From assembly GCA_001606155.1 (NCBI GenBank), contig LODT01000001.1, positions 1,116,001 through 1,180,000 of the forward strand: a stretch of 64,000 nt of DNA, in the 5' to 3' direction. Below the pieces are notes generated by a model. That model ran no database searches and was not told the DNA's origin. It saw only the letters and a list, made by a program, of their open reading frames with translations. This DNA is from Tieghemostelium lacteum (taxonomy: Eukaryota; Evosea; Eumycetozoa; Dictyosteliales; Raperosteliaceae). Position numbers and translations under genes: made by a program. This document shows, one piece after another, positions 1 through 11,336 of the stretch (the first letter of the stretch is position 1; every line of letters starts with the position of its first letter).

Positions 1-1
1 T

Positions 2-766
2 GTTGGTGCTATATCCACTCAATGTTTTGCAAATCTCATCAATTCTTATTATGATTTTAAATTTGGTGTCGATAAGAAAGAGACTAGTGATGACAGAACA
101 ATGTTTGATTATGGTTTATCTGAAAGATTAGTTACTAGAATGATTTACTTTTTCATTAGTGTGTGTTTGATGTCACTCATTGCATTATGTTACAAAATCA
201 ATCATATACCAGTGATTACTGAATCTCTATTGCCACTGGTACTGGTTGGTGCACTTTTAAGTATATTCTATACCGCCGCACCAGTGTCTTTAAAGTATAT
301 AGGGTTGGGTGACGTAGCTATCACCACTTGTTTCGGTCCACTTTTAGTACAAGCTGCTTTCCTTGCACAGACCAACTTTACTCATACTATTGCCTACTAT
401 TATTCTCTGCCCATTGGATTGACAATTGAAGCCATCTTACATGTAAATAACACTCGTGACATTAAATTTGATAAATTGAATGGTGGATTCACTTTAGCCA
501 CCATCCTAGGTGAAACTGGTTGCTATTATGTTTATATCCTATTGTACCTAATTGCCTATGCATTTAATTATCTTTTATCCATTCAACCCAATGGTAAGAT
601 GATAATGAATCTTCCAGTTATCTTATTACCAATGTTACTTAAACTCTTTAAAGAATTCAAAGAGAGAAAATATGCTTCTCTTTGTGAGAAAACTGGTCAA
701 TTCTCATTCCTCTTTGGAGGACTTTATGCAATTGGTATTTTACTTTCAACAGAAGTATCAACATAA
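2..766 (+). CDS. ubiad1: UbiA prenyltransferase (UBIAD1-like), 5' partial
   Basis: The reading frame is open from base 2, so the start lies outside the window and the first internal Met (101) is not the start. The visible part begins with NLINSYYDFKFGVDKK, the Asp-rich first motif (N-x-x-N/S-x-Y-D) that UBIAD1 proteins carry as NLVNTYYDFSKGID; DDRT follows as in that family. The second Asp motif is NNTRDIKFDK. Several hydrophobic membrane segments follow, ending at TAA 764-766. UBIAD1 family enzymes are membrane prenyltransferases that attach isoprenoid chains to quinone precursors (menaquinone-4 type) in ER/Golgi or mitochondria. The substrate here cannot be told from sequence. The family call is firm. 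Confidence 0.9.
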   Translation, partial: VGAISTQCFANLINSYYDFKFGVDKKETSDDRTMFDYGLSERLVTRMIYFFISVCLMSLIALCYKINHIPVITESLLPLVLVGALLSIFYTAAPVSLKYIGLGDVAITTCFGPLLVQAAFLAQTNFTHTIAYYYSLPIGLTIEAILHVNNTRDIKFDKLNGGFTLATILGETGCYYVYILLYLIAYAFNYLLSIQPNGKMIMNLPVILLPMLLKLFKEFKERKYASLCEKTGQFSFLFGGLYAIGILLSTEVST

Positions 767-891
767 AATAAATTAATAGTATTAAAATAGATTTGGTTAG
801 ATTAAATTGAGTTCAAAATTGGAAAACAATATCCACCTTACAAAATACTGATTTTTATAATTTTTATTTTTAATATATATTTTGGATATCT

Positions 892-2436
892 ATGGGCGAT
901 AAGTGTATAAAAAATTCTCATTTAAAAGAAATATTATTATTTTGCTTGGATTGCAAAAGCTCAGTTTGTGCAATTTGCACTAAAGATCATAGAAGACATG
1001 ATATGCTGGATATTGATACTCATATGAACAATGAAAAACAACAGATAGAGGAAATAAACCAGAGAGTTAAAGATAGAATCAGTAAACTACATATAAAACT
1101 ATCAAAAAATGAAAATTCTCTTTTAAAAATTGAAGAAACCTATTTGGCTAGTAAAGATCTAATTGCAAAAGTTTGCAAAGAAATTGTAGACGAAATTCAT
1201 TCAAAACAAGTTGAATTACAAAGAGAGCTAAAATCAAATTATGATGATATTGTTGAAAATCACACTATTCAACAATCTGAATTGGAAAGTGATATTCATA
1301 CACTTGAATCATCATTACAAATAGGATTTACCAAAGATACTTTTGATCTAATAATTGATGAAGTTAACAACAATAATAATAATAATAATAATAACAATAA
1401 AACAGAATCAATATACACATTCCCTCCATCAACATCATTAAAAATTATAAATCAACAAGAGGATATTAAGAATCAAATTCTTCTAATTCAGCTGTATGAA
1501 AAAACTATTGCACAACCACCTAGCACTATTCCAAAAACTATTGAACAACCCATCACTCCTACAAAGACAGATCATACACAACCTAATAACAAGGTTGGAA
1601 ACTTTTTATATATTATAAGATGTAATACTAGGGACATTACTATCTATGATCTTGGTAACAAAGATTCTAGAACTATACAAACAAGTAATAATCTAACATT
1701 AATTGGACAAGCTATGGAATCACAGTCTTCTTATACTATTGGCAGATGTATATATGTGTTAACATCAAATTGTGTTTATAAATTAGATTTGACACGTACT
1801 GACTATGCATGGGAACGTAAGGAATATGTTGGACCATATAGTCCACCTGATAGATTCTCGGTAATTTTTGATGGTGCATTTTCATTTTATCTATTTGGTT
1901 ATCTCCCTTCCAAAACTTATAAACTTGATATCTCAACCTTCAAACTTACCTATTTGGGTGGCTCATGTGATTTACCAATCAAAAAAAAATTATATAGTTT
2001 TGGTGTTGAAAATATCGAAAATATTCATATTTTAGATAATAATATTATCCATTCATTGAATACTGTAGCAAAATCATACAAATCCACTAAAGTTGATTCA
2101 CTTCTTAACGGATGTTATGTATCATCTACCAATTTATTTTATACATTCTTAGAGGGTGACAAACCACTTTGGTGTACATTTAACCCAAAAACCAAGGTAT
2201 TAGGTCTACTTTATACCTTCCCAGGAAAATTACCGTTTAAAGATAATAATAATTTCAGAATACATTACGAGATCTTAAACCATTCCATCTATGTTTTAGA
2301 TAGTGTATATAACTTTTACAAATATAATATCAGAGAAAACAGATGGCTATTGGAGCTAACACTTGTTGATATGGGCTTTGACCAATTCTCAAGTCGTAAT
2401 TTTATTTCTTTTTCTAATTTTTCAAATAAATTTTGA
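892..2436 (+). CDS. B-box zinc finger / coiled-coil / propeller-like protein 1
   Basis: Single-exon protein of 514 residues. Residues 1-45 form a B-box zinc finger: Cys/His ligands are visible in CIKNSH, FCLDCKSSVCAICTKDHRRHD. There is no RING finger before it. A long heptad-like region (about 45-155) is a coiled coil, followed by a poly-Asn tract. The C-terminal half has short beta-rich repeats with motifs such as VYKLDLT and YLGGSCDLP, resembling Kelch/propeller blades. Dictyostelids hold many such B-box proteins; their roles are mostly unknown. The next gene downstream (2581-4083) is a tandem paralogue in the same order of domains, so the pair arose by local duplication. B-boxes usually mediate protein contacts, and a ubiquitin-ligase role is not implied without RING. 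Confidence 0.85.
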   Translation: MGDKCIKNSHLKEILLFCLDCKSSVCAICTKDHRRHDMLDIDTHMNNEKQQIEEINQRVKDRISKLHIKLSKNENSLLKIEETYLASKDLIAKVCKEIVDEIHSKQVELQRELKSNYDDIVENHTIQQSELESDIHTLESSLQIGFTKDTFDLIIDEVNNNNNNNNNNNKTESIYTFPPSTSLKIINQQEDIKNQILLIQLYEKTIAQPPSTIPKTIEQPITPTKTDHTQPNNKVGNFLYIIRCNTRDITIYDLGNKDSRTIQTSNNLTLIGQAMESQSSYTIGRCIYVLTSNCVYKLDLTRTDYAWERKEYVGPYSPPDRFSVIFDGAFSFYLFGYLPSKTYKLDISTFKLTYLGGSCDLPIKKKLYSFGVENIENIHILDNNIIHSLNTVAKSYKSTKVDSLLNGCYVSSTNLFYTFLEGDKPLWCTFNPKTKVLGLLYTFPGKLPFKDNNNFRIHYEILNHSIYVLDSVYNFYKYNIRENRWLLELTLVDMGFDQFSSRNFISFSNFSNKF

Positions 2437-2580
2437 ACTTGAAAAAATAATATTTGTTTTCTTGGACCCAATGTTTGAAACTTTGTTGTCCCGAAAACTA
2501 AAAAATAAGTTTTCAAAAACATCAACATCATCTTTTATTTTTTATTTTTTTAAACTTTTAATTTATTCTGATCATCAAAA

Positions 2581-4083
2581 ATGGAAACATGTACCAAAGA
2601 TAAACATTTACAAGAAGTTATATTGTATTGTTTGGAATGTAAAAATTCCGTTTGTGTTTCTTGTACCAAAGATCATAGAAAACATGACATGATAGATTTA
2701 GAAAGTTACAAAAAAGAGTTAGCTAAAGATCTTGATGTGATCAAAAATAAAGCTCAAGATAGAATTAACCAATTGTCAGTAAAACAATCAGAGAATAAAG
2801 CTGGGCAGTTATTGGTCGAAGACTCTTACAATGACTATAAAAATCTCATAGAAAACATTTTCAAGAAGATTTTCGATGGAGCTCATATAAAACAAGCAGA
2901 GCTTCAAAGAAAATTAAAATCTCTTTATGATGATATTATTGAAAAGTACACTATTCAAGAATCATCCATTGATAATGAAATTAATCAATTAAAAAAGTCA
3001 CTAGAAACCACCCAACTAATATCATCTTTGGAATATCTCAATTCAACAATCAATACAACTCTCCAAAATAACCAAGTAACTAACTTCAGTTCACAAAATA
3101 TATCCATTTCAATGGATTACAAACAACAACATGAGTTCATCCTAAACCAAATTAAAGAATTTCAAATGAAGTTTCAACTAAACAACTCCAATACCAACAT
3201 AAGCAACAATATCAATAATATTAATATTAATAACAACAATTATAATTATTTGGTTAAATTTTCCCATATGAGAAATTATTTTAAATTTTATAATATTGAT
3301 TTAAACCAATTTTATGAAGCTAATATCCTTACACCTGTCGCACTTAATCAACAAATAATGGAAACACACTCTCCAATTACAGTCAACAATTGTGTTTATT
3401 TATTTAGTGATAGAGTTTATAAATTGGATTTAACAGCCAATGAATACAGATTAGAATACTATAAATATCAAGGTCCATATCAAATGCCAAGTAGATTTAC
3501 TTCAATCTATGGAGGTAATGGCTCATTTTACATTTTTTGTTTAGATAGAAAGAGAACATTTCAATTGGACCTCAATACTTTTACACTATCATATTTGGGT
3601 GCAAGCTGTGACCTTCCATTCTTAAATATAAATTCTCTAATTGGTATTCATAGAGAACAAATTTTTGTGTTGGATTCAACAAATCTACATTCCTTAAACC
3701 TATGGGATAAAACCATAAAATCTCAAGAAACAAATAGAAAGGTATCTATAAAAAAAGGATGCTATGTTCCAGATAAGACATTCTATGCTATTTCATTTAC
3801 TACCAATGAAGTCCTATGGCTTAGATTTAATATAGATGATTTGAAATGGGAAACTTTGAAAGCAACTCCTTCCAATTTTTATTTTAGTGAAAATTGCAGA
3901 TTCCAATATCGACCATCTAATCATTCTATCTTTGTAATTGATCTTTATGATTCACTCTTTAGTTACGATATAAAATCAGATACTTGGACTAAACAAGGTT
4001 CAGTAGATTCACAGGATGATTCACCTGATTGCACTAATTATTATATATTATCAAATTATTTCAATCCAAAAACAACAAATTAA
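2581..4083 (+). CDS. B-box zinc finger / coiled-coil / propeller-like protein 2
   Basis: Single-exon protein of 500 residues, starting 144 bases after the stop of its paralogue. The B-box is at residues 1-40 (CTKDKH, YCLECKNSVCVSCTKDHRKHD), then a coiled coil (about 50-150), an Asn-rich linker (about 200-222), and a propeller-like C-terminal half. Blocks shared with gene 1 include VYKLDLT, GPYQMPSRF (GPYSPPDRF in gene 1) and YLGASCDLP. The sequences have diverged well beyond recent-duplicate level, so the duplication is old. It converges on the BMS1 gene, with 59 bases between the two stops. Function unknown; likely a protein-binding adaptor. Confidence 0.85.
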   Translation: METCTKDKHLQEVILYCLECKNSVCVSCTKDHRKHDMIDLESYKKELAKDLDVIKNKAQDRINQLSVKQSENKAGQLLVEDSYNDYKNLIENIFKKIFDGAHIKQAELQRKLKSLYDDIIEKYTIQESSIDNEINQLKKSLETTQLISSLEYLNSTINTTLQNNQVTNFSSQNISISMDYKQQHEFILNQIKEFQMKFQLNNSNTNISNNINNININNNNYNYLVKFSHMRNYFKFYNIDLNQFYEANILTPVALNQQIMETHSPITVNNCVYLFSDRVYKLDLTANEYRLEYYKYQGPYQMPSRFTSIYGGNGSFYIFCLDRKRTFQLDLNTFTLSYLGASCDLPFLNINSLIGIHREQIFVLDSTNLHSLNLWDKTIKSQETNRKVSIKKGCYVPDKTFYAISFTTNEVLWLRFNIDDLKWETLKATPSNFYFSENCRFQYRPSNHSIFVIDLYDSLFSYDIKSDTWTKQGSVDSQDDSPDCTNYYILSNYFNPKTTN

Positions 4084-4142
4084 AATTAATAAAGATTATA
4101 TACCAAAGATAAAGAGGATAAAGTTTATTTGAAAATAATAAT

Positions 4143-7100
4143 TTAATTTTTTGTTTTCTTTCCTTTACCAAGAGCTTGTAATTTAGCTTTTCTTTTCTTT
4201 TGTTCTTTTTGTCTCTCCAGACGAACCTTTTCTTGTTTGTCGTGTTTCTCTTGTAATTGTTGACTTTTAAGTTGACGACGTTCATCTTCTTTTTCAATCT
4301 TTCTCTGTTTGATAATCTTGAGACGTTGAATGAGATCTTTAACTCTCTTTTCTTCTGGTTCTTGAACTTTAACACGATTTCTCAAGAGTCTGTCGGACTC
4401 ATTGAGAATCTTACCAGATTGGTTCTTGGGTTTCAAATGGAATGGTAACTCAGCTTGAAGTGAATTTGGAATCTGTAGAGGAGTGTATTTCTTTTGAACT
4501 CTTTCAACTTCACCATAGACAGAGTCCTCTTTAACAGGAGCTCTAAGACCTTTTTCATATCTCAATTGACCGACAGTCTTCATACCTTGCCATTGAATTT
4601 TGTTTCTCTGGAGAAGACTGGTTACAGGGTTATAAAACTTAATAGGTTGCACCTTATACCATGTTCTAAGGAATATAATATCACTAGCCAACACTTTATC
4701 TTCAAAAGTAGCTCTGAAGTCACCATCTGGATGAGAAGCAGCTTTTTTAATTTGACCTCTGATACCAGAGACTGTTCGAATTGTAGCTCCTTGGAATTTG
4801 GCAACCTCTAATTTACTATTAAACATACCATGTACAAAACATGTCTTTTTGAGGATTTTAGTGGGTTGACCTACCAATTTCAGTTTTTTAACAACATCAA
4901 TGGTAGAGTCTAAATCCAAGACTGTACCAGTGGCATTGACTCTAAAAGATGCTTGATTGTTATTTATGTTATTGAAGGCGATGAAACCAGTACCTGGAGG
5001 TGTGAGAGGACCATAGAAAGAGCCGTGACAATGCATGTGTTCAGGTGTGTATTTCAACATACGATTTCTTCCATTTATATCCTTGGTAGAGTACATTACA
5101 ATAGTTTGGAAACGTCTCCAACCCATTGACATTGTCAGTGGATCGTTAGATTTCAAAATCTTCTTATGCCAACGATGTTTCTTTATACTGACATTTACCA
5201 TACCCAAATTCTCTTCATTGGATAACAGACCACCAATAATAATGGGGTATAATGGATCAAAGTAATCAGAGAATTCACATGGTATTCTTTCAAATTCGAT
5301 ACGAACATATACACCAATTGGGAAACCTTCATACTGTTGACGATAGAATGCATCATCATTTTCAAATTCCTTTTGATTGATTTCACGTTGTTTCTTTGCT
5401 TGATCATTCAAATCACCAGCCCAATCCTTTTCTTCAGATTCCACTTTGGCATTGATCTTTTTAATTTTTTCCTCTTTGGAATTTCTATTTTTCTTTCTTT
5501 CTTTATCATAGATATTTTCAGATTTACCTTCCTCACCTTCTTTATCCTCATTTTCTTCATCTTCGTTTTCTTCTTCTTCATCTTCTTCGTCACTGTCTTC
5601 TGATTTCTTATTACCAGAGAACTTCTCACCAGTTTCTAAATCTTCAAAATCACCAAATAATACTTTATCCTCATTGTCGTGATCGTCAGTACCAACTAAA
5701 CCAGTATTCAACAAATCAGTTTTGGAAACAAATTTCTTTAATATAAATTCTTTTAGATCAGGTGAAGTGAAATCATTTAGATCTTTCAATACATCTCTAT
5801 GATATTTAGAAGTATCAACTTGATTGTATCCACTATCAGCATCTTGATCCTTTTTCAATTTAAGAGAACCAAAACCACCTTTTTTAACTTTGAAAAATTC
5901 CTCTTCTTCCTCTTCCTCTTTTTTACTATTCTTATTACTATCTCTGTCTCCATAAATTAATTTTGCTAAATTTACACTACTATTAATATTCGATTTTGTA
6001 AATTTAAAGTTTTCTTTCCATTTAGCACTTTCTACCTCTTCTTCTTCTACATTATCATCTTCTTCATCTTCATCTTCATCGTCACTTCCTTTTATATTAT
6101 AAACATTATCAGGATCATAGTAATCTAAAACTTCTTTTTCATTATCACTGTCGTCTTCTTCATCTTCAAAATGTAATTTACCATCATCTTCTAATTCATC
6201 TTCTTCTTCTTGATCCTCACTGTCATCATCACTGTCTTCTTCATCTTCATCCATTTTATCATCGTCATCTTCATCATCACTACCCATTTCAGTAGGATTC
6301 TTTTTCAAATCAATAAATTTAACTTTTCTTCTATTTCTTGTATCTGGTTTAGAAGCAGTAGTTGTAGTACCATCTTCATTATCACTATCATAATAATCCT
6401 TATCAGACAATTCATCACTATTGGAAAACTTTATAGATCTATCAGAGAACAATGTAATTTCTGAGTTTTTCATTTTTTCATCTAATGTATATTTGGAATC
6501 TCTGAGATTCTTGACCATACCTTCACCGATTCCTTGACTTTCAGAATCGTATTCATCATCATCAGAATCCTCAGTAGATCTTCCATTTCTCTGGGGTATA
6601 TTAACATAGACAGCATCTTTATCATATTGAATGTTACCAATATCTCCCATTGGTGCATACAATAGTCTTTCCTTTTCATTCAGTGTCTTCTTTCTCTCAT
6701 TTGGTAGTGGACACGGATCAGGTAGAGATGTTACAGATTTCATTTGATAATCACCACTTCCTGGTATGTGAACTTTCATATGTGGTTTCAAATAGGTACC
6801 TCTAACATACCCATACAAACATATATTTCTATCGGCTTTTGGATTATTTCTGAGTAGTTCTTGATCAGTTGTGTCTTCAAAACGATCAACATGTACAAAT
6901 GGATGTGTATTTCTCCATGTCAATGGAATAAAATTGGCAACCGATATAAATCTAGCCAAATTGTGAATTTCAACCTTTGGATATTTTCCATGAATTAAAC
7001 CTGATAAATAAAATAATTTTGCTCCCTATTAATTTGGTATTGAATATTAATAATCTCTCTTTTGACTGTGGAATTGTGGGATGATACCTACTTGATAAAT

Positions 7101-7733
7101 TTCATGCCAAAATCTATCCTTAAATCTCTTTTTTGTTTTCTTTAGTTTTTTGTTATTTTTAAAACTATCCAAATGTGTGAGAATACCAATTACTTTTGGA
7201 AAACCATGAGTTTTTAGAACATTTAGAAACTCAAAAGTTTCCATTTCAAAACCATAGGAGGCATCGATAAGTAACAAAACTAAATCTGCGACTTTAGCTG
7301 TATCAATCATGGAATTGAGATCATTGTTACACTCAATAAAAGTTAAACGTCTTTTCTTTCCTGCAACAATGGTGATGGGACCTTTAACTTCCTGTATAGA
7401 GTGTCTAGTATAATTCTTAATCAATGATCTAATAAGAGTAGTTTTACCAACTTGTGGTGGTCCAACTACTGCAACCACATAAGGAGGAGTTTCAATAGCT
7501 GTACCTGATCTATCAATAACTGGTAGATTAACTCTCTTTTGTTCTAGATCTAATGTTCTTCTCTGTCCTTTTAAAGCTGCATGAGCAGAAGAGTAAACAA
7601 ATGCTTTGGGATTCTTATTTCTTAGTGCTTCATTCTGTTCAAGTTTCTTTAATTTAGCTGCTTTCTTTTTATTTGCTTTAGCACCTGCCTTAGAAACTCT
7701 ATGAACTTTTTTCTTATCTTTAGTAAAGTCCAT
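4143..7733 (-). CDS. bms1: Ribosome biogenesis GTPase BMS1
   Basis: Two exons on the minus strand: 7733-7092 and 7025-4143, with a 66-base intron (donor GTAGGT, acceptor AATAG). The joined frame gives FWHEIYQ/GAKLFYLSGLIHGKYP, which matches the conserved Bms1 block across the splice, and a protein of 1174 residues, close to the yeast length. Exon 1 has a Lys-rich nuclear/nucleolar start, the P-loop GPPQVGKTT and the THLD motif. The middle is very acidic (long Asp/Glu runs), and the C-terminus is a basic coiled region. Bms1 binds Rcl1 and U3 snoRNP and is needed for 40S subunit maturation in the nucleolus. Nothing suggests damage. Confidence 0.95.
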
Positions 7734-9164
7734 TAGTTTATTTCCAATAAGTGTTTTATGAAATATTAAAAAACGATAAAAAAAAAACGAAGGACTTTTG
7801 AGTTTTTTTCATAATTTTTTTTTGATCATTTTTTTTTGTTTTATTCATATTCCTTATAAATAATTACATTCTTATTAACTTAAAAGTAGATGAGTAATTC
7901 AGTAAATTCTAATTATCTTGCTATAGATAATGACGAAATTCGAATTATTCCATTAATGGGGTATTTATTTACATGAGAAAAAGTTACAAAACTTGTAAAC
8001 AAATATGATTTCCAGAAAAAGCTTAATTAAATATTCTAAATACTATTTGTAATCTGTTAAAATATGTGATTGCAATGTACAGAGGATAGAAGCAAAAACA
8101 ATATTCCCATCTTACTCTAAATAGATATTAGATCCAAGCTTAACCACTTTGAGTCACATGAAAATTCATTTTTTTTCAATAACCTCTTGTTTGTTATTTT
8201 TAAAAAGGTGTTGAATATAAAATTATTAATAATGATAATGTACATTATTGGGTGTTCTTTAGATAAAGAACACAACATTACTGATGAAATATTCACACAA
8301 TACACCACAAACCACTTTGCTATTAAAAAAAAAAAACATAGCAACACACCTCTAAAAGTACTAGTTTTAACACTAACCCCAAACACTTAAATTGTTTTTT
8401 TTTTTTTTTATATAAAATTGAGCAATTTACAATGATTATTAATATTTTAATATGAGATCTTTCTTTTGAAGTGGGGCATCATGAAAATTTAAAATTATCC
8501 TTTTAGCTTTTTGTAAAACTACCAGAGTGATATACACACTCTCACCATTCTCACACCCACTTTTTAACACTCAAATTAAAGTAAATCTCAAACTAATATG
8601 TAAAATCATTCTAAACATTTTGTTTTTTATAATATTTTTGGTGGTATGATAGAATGTAGGTGAACATACACACAACCCACTTTTTTATATTTTTTATTAT
8701 AGTCATCTCTCCACTCCAACAACAACAGTAGTAGCAGATATATTATAAATATGCTATAGCACACACTCCAGAGTAAAAGAATAGAATTATGTGATGAAAT
8801 AACAGGGGATTACAAAATATTTAAAATATAATCATTAGTGTAATCAAAAATACCCACCACCAACAGTAGTGATTCTACATGTTTTTGAATTCATTGGATT
8901 GAATATCATATACATACTCCACTACAATTTTTTAAATAATTTTTAGTGATAGAGTAGTATCAAAAAAAAACATAATAAATCATAAATTATTTTATTTTCA
9001 TTTCATTAATTAATAATTTCATTTCTATTTAATATATAGTAAATAATAATAATAATAATAGTTAAATAATAATATTTATTTTTAGAAAATATATAAATAG
9101 AATTTAATATTATATATTCAATCACCATTTTTTAAATATATATATATAAATAAAAAACAAAGAA
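7734..9164. promoter_or_regulatory. Long intergenic region: divergent promoter of BMS1 and the spore-coat gene
   Basis: About 1.4 kb without a convincing gene. It holds several CA-rich boxes on the plus strand: TCACACCCAC (8551-8560), ACACACAACCCAC (8669-8681), ACACACTCC (about 8761) and TACCCACCACC (about 8851), plus AT-rich blocks near 9000-9150. In D. discoideum, prespore spore-coat genes are driven by CA-rich elements bound by G-box binding factor together with AT-rich elements. The arrangement here, in front of a spore-coat gene, fits that model; binding itself is inference. Confidence 0.5.
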
Positions 9165-11155
9165 ATGAGATTCTTAATAGTAGCATTACTTTGTTTTCTA
9201 GTCACCACACATGTGAAAGGTAAATAAGCAAAAAATGATGTAAAAAATATTTTGATTAATCTAACTCACAAAAAAATTAAATAGCTGGTGGGGAATGGGA
9301 TAAACCAATGGTACCAATTTGTGCAGCATTTAATCAACAGGAATGTCAAGCCAATCCAGGATGTATACTGGTTCAAGCACTTTCCTGCTGTGGTAAACAA
9401 ATTAGTTATTGTGCAAACAATAATGGCAATGATTGTAATACTCAAGATTTAACCTGTGGTTTATACCAAGGACAAGTCTACGAATTCTGGTCACAATGTA
9501 AGCCAGGAAGTGGTTACCAACCATTTAATCCAAATAACAGAACTTGTGCCTCTTTAGGATGCTCTGGTGGTCCAGATGCCTGTAATTGGGTTAAACAATC
9601 ATGTTCAGGTACAAGTTGTTGTCCAGATCAACCAGTTTGTGCTGGTGGTTCTTCTTCATCAACAAGTGGCGGTTCATCAACAAGTGGTGGTTCTTCTTCA
9701 TCTACTAGTGGATCTTCATCAACTACTGGTAACGCATGTTCCAATGTAAGATGTCCAGAAGGTTATTTTTGCCAAGTTATTAACCAACAAGCTGTTTGTG
9801 TCTCAAGTTCTGGAAGTTCATCATCATCAGGTCACACTTCAAGTCACACCTCTGGACACACCTCAAGTCACACCTCAAGTCACACCTCAAGTCACACCTC
9901 AAGTCACACCTCAAGTCACACCTCTGGACACACCTCAAGTCACACCTCTGGACACAACCCATGTCACGATGTCAGATGTCCAAATGGTTTCTATTGTGAT
10001 TGCCAAGGTGATAAAGCTATTTGCAGACCACATCGTAGACCAACTTTCCCACCCATTCCACCTTCAGATTACCTTTGTTACAATGTACATTGCCCACAAG
10101 GTTACAAATGTAAAGTATGGAACAATGTAGCCAACTGTGTTAAAGATGTCAACAATGGTACCAGTCCACTCTGTTATGGAGTCATCTGTCCACCAGGCCA
10201 CGAATGTCAAGTTGTTGACGGTCACCCAGCTTGTAAAGTTAAAGGTGAAGGTATGTGTAAGACTTGTAAAGACTATGATTGTGAACGTAGAGGTTTGGTC
10301 TGTATCCATGTACCAGGTAACTGTACTGTTGGAAGACCATGTTGCCCACAAGTTCCAAAATGTATCCAAGCTAGTACTATTGCAGGTTCAACTATTGCCT
10401 CTACAGCTTCAACTGTTGCTGGTACTAGTTCAACCCCAACTACTACAACCACTACTGCTAATCCAACTACTTCAACTACTGCCACCACAGGTACAACTGA
10501 CCCAACCACCTCAACCACTGCAACTACTGCTGCCACCACAGGTACTACTGTCGTAATTACTCCAACAACTACAACTGGAGGAATCAATGTAACTACAACA
10601 GGAGCCTCTGCAACTGCAACTATAACTACAACAGGAGCCACTGCAACTGCAACAGGAGCTGCAAGTGCAGGAGGCACAGCATCTCCAACTGCAACTGCAA
10701 CTGCAACTGCAACTGCAACTGCAACTGCAACAGGAACTGCAACCGCAACAGGAACTGCAACAGGTACTGCAACAGCAACAGGTACTGCAACAACACCAGT
10801 TGGAACATTTATTGCAACTATACCAAACACTGTAACAGCCACTGCAACTGCACCAGCAACAGCCACAGCAACAGGCACAGGCACAGGCACAGGCACAGCA
10901 ACTGCACCAGCAACTGCACCAGCAACAGCAACAGCAACTGCACCAGCAACAGCAACAGCAACTGCACCAGCAACAGCAACAGCAACTGCACCAGCAACAG
11001 CAACAGCAACTGCACCAGCAACAGCAACAGCAACTGCACCAGCAACAGCAACAGCAACAGCACCAGCAACTGCAACAGCAACTGCACCAGCAACAGCAAC
11101 TGCAACTGCAACAGCAACAGCACCAGCAACAGCAACAGGAGTCACTGGACCATAA
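9165..11155 (+). CDS. Spore-coat-type secreted protein with mucin-like Thr/Ala tail
   Basis: Two exons: 9165-9219 and 9285-11155, intron 65 bases (GTAAAT to AATAG), giving 641 residues. Exon 1 encodes a signal peptide (MRFLIVALLCFLVTTHVK). Next is a Cys-rich N-terminal region resembling the Dictyostelium spore coat N-terminal domain, then short follistatin-like cysteine units with the pattern C-x2-V-x-CP-x-GY-x-C (about 170, 240, 280 and 310), a His-Thr-Ser four-residue repeat (bases 9826-9955), and a tail from about residue 382 made of Thr/Ala/Pro repeats (TATATAPA type). Such tails are O-glycosylated in SP96-like spore coat proteins. The protein is probably stored in prespore vesicles and built into the spore wall. 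The exact counterpart (SP96, SP85, SP70 or other) cannot be fixed. Confidence 0.85.
9826..9955 (+). repeat. 12-base tandem repeat inside the spore-coat gene
   Basis: Tandem 12-base units alternating TCAAGTCACACC and TCTGGACACACC encode the four-residue repeat S-[SG]-H-T. The unit is repeated about ten times with few changes, which points to recent expansion or homogenisation. Confidence 0.85.
10680..11140 (+). repeat. Low-complexity GCAACT/GCAACA repeat encoding Thr-Ala tail
   Basis: Six-base ACTGCA/ACAGCA units and a longer 24-base unit (encoding TATATAPA) run for about 450 bases. The repeat keeps other frames and the opposite strand open, which produces long but meaningless reading frames there. 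Confidence 0.85.
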
Positions 11156-11336
11156 ACAATTTAAAGAATTTTAAAAAAATTATCGTATTAATATTAATAA
11201 TTAAAAAAGAAAAATTTAATATATAAATAAAAATTAAAAATATATAAATGAAACTAGTTTGATTTGAGAATTCGAGGAAATAATAATAATTATTGATTTT
11301 ATAAATATAAAAATGATCAGTACTATAGTAATTTAT

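Noticed and set aside
7890-8055. Possible small two-exon gene (MSNSVNSNYLAIDNDE... with GTATTT...TTCCAG intron)
   Set aside because: It would give only about 35 residues with no recognisable domain, and such patterns occur by chance in AT-rich spacers.
8117-8390. Short frames on both strands in the spore-coat upstream region
   Set aside because: Composition follows the base content; no motif and no splice partners.
9780-9999. Several short frames rich in Ser/His/Leu or Arg/Cys across the 12-base repeat
   Set aside because: All frames of a 12-base tandem repeat stay open together; only the spore-coat frame continues into cysteine units.
10273-11145. Long open frame opposite the spore-coat repeat (Val/Ala-rich, about 290 residues)
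   Set aside because: It is the reverse complement of the GCAACT-type repeat; the composition comes from the repeat and no start context or family supports it.
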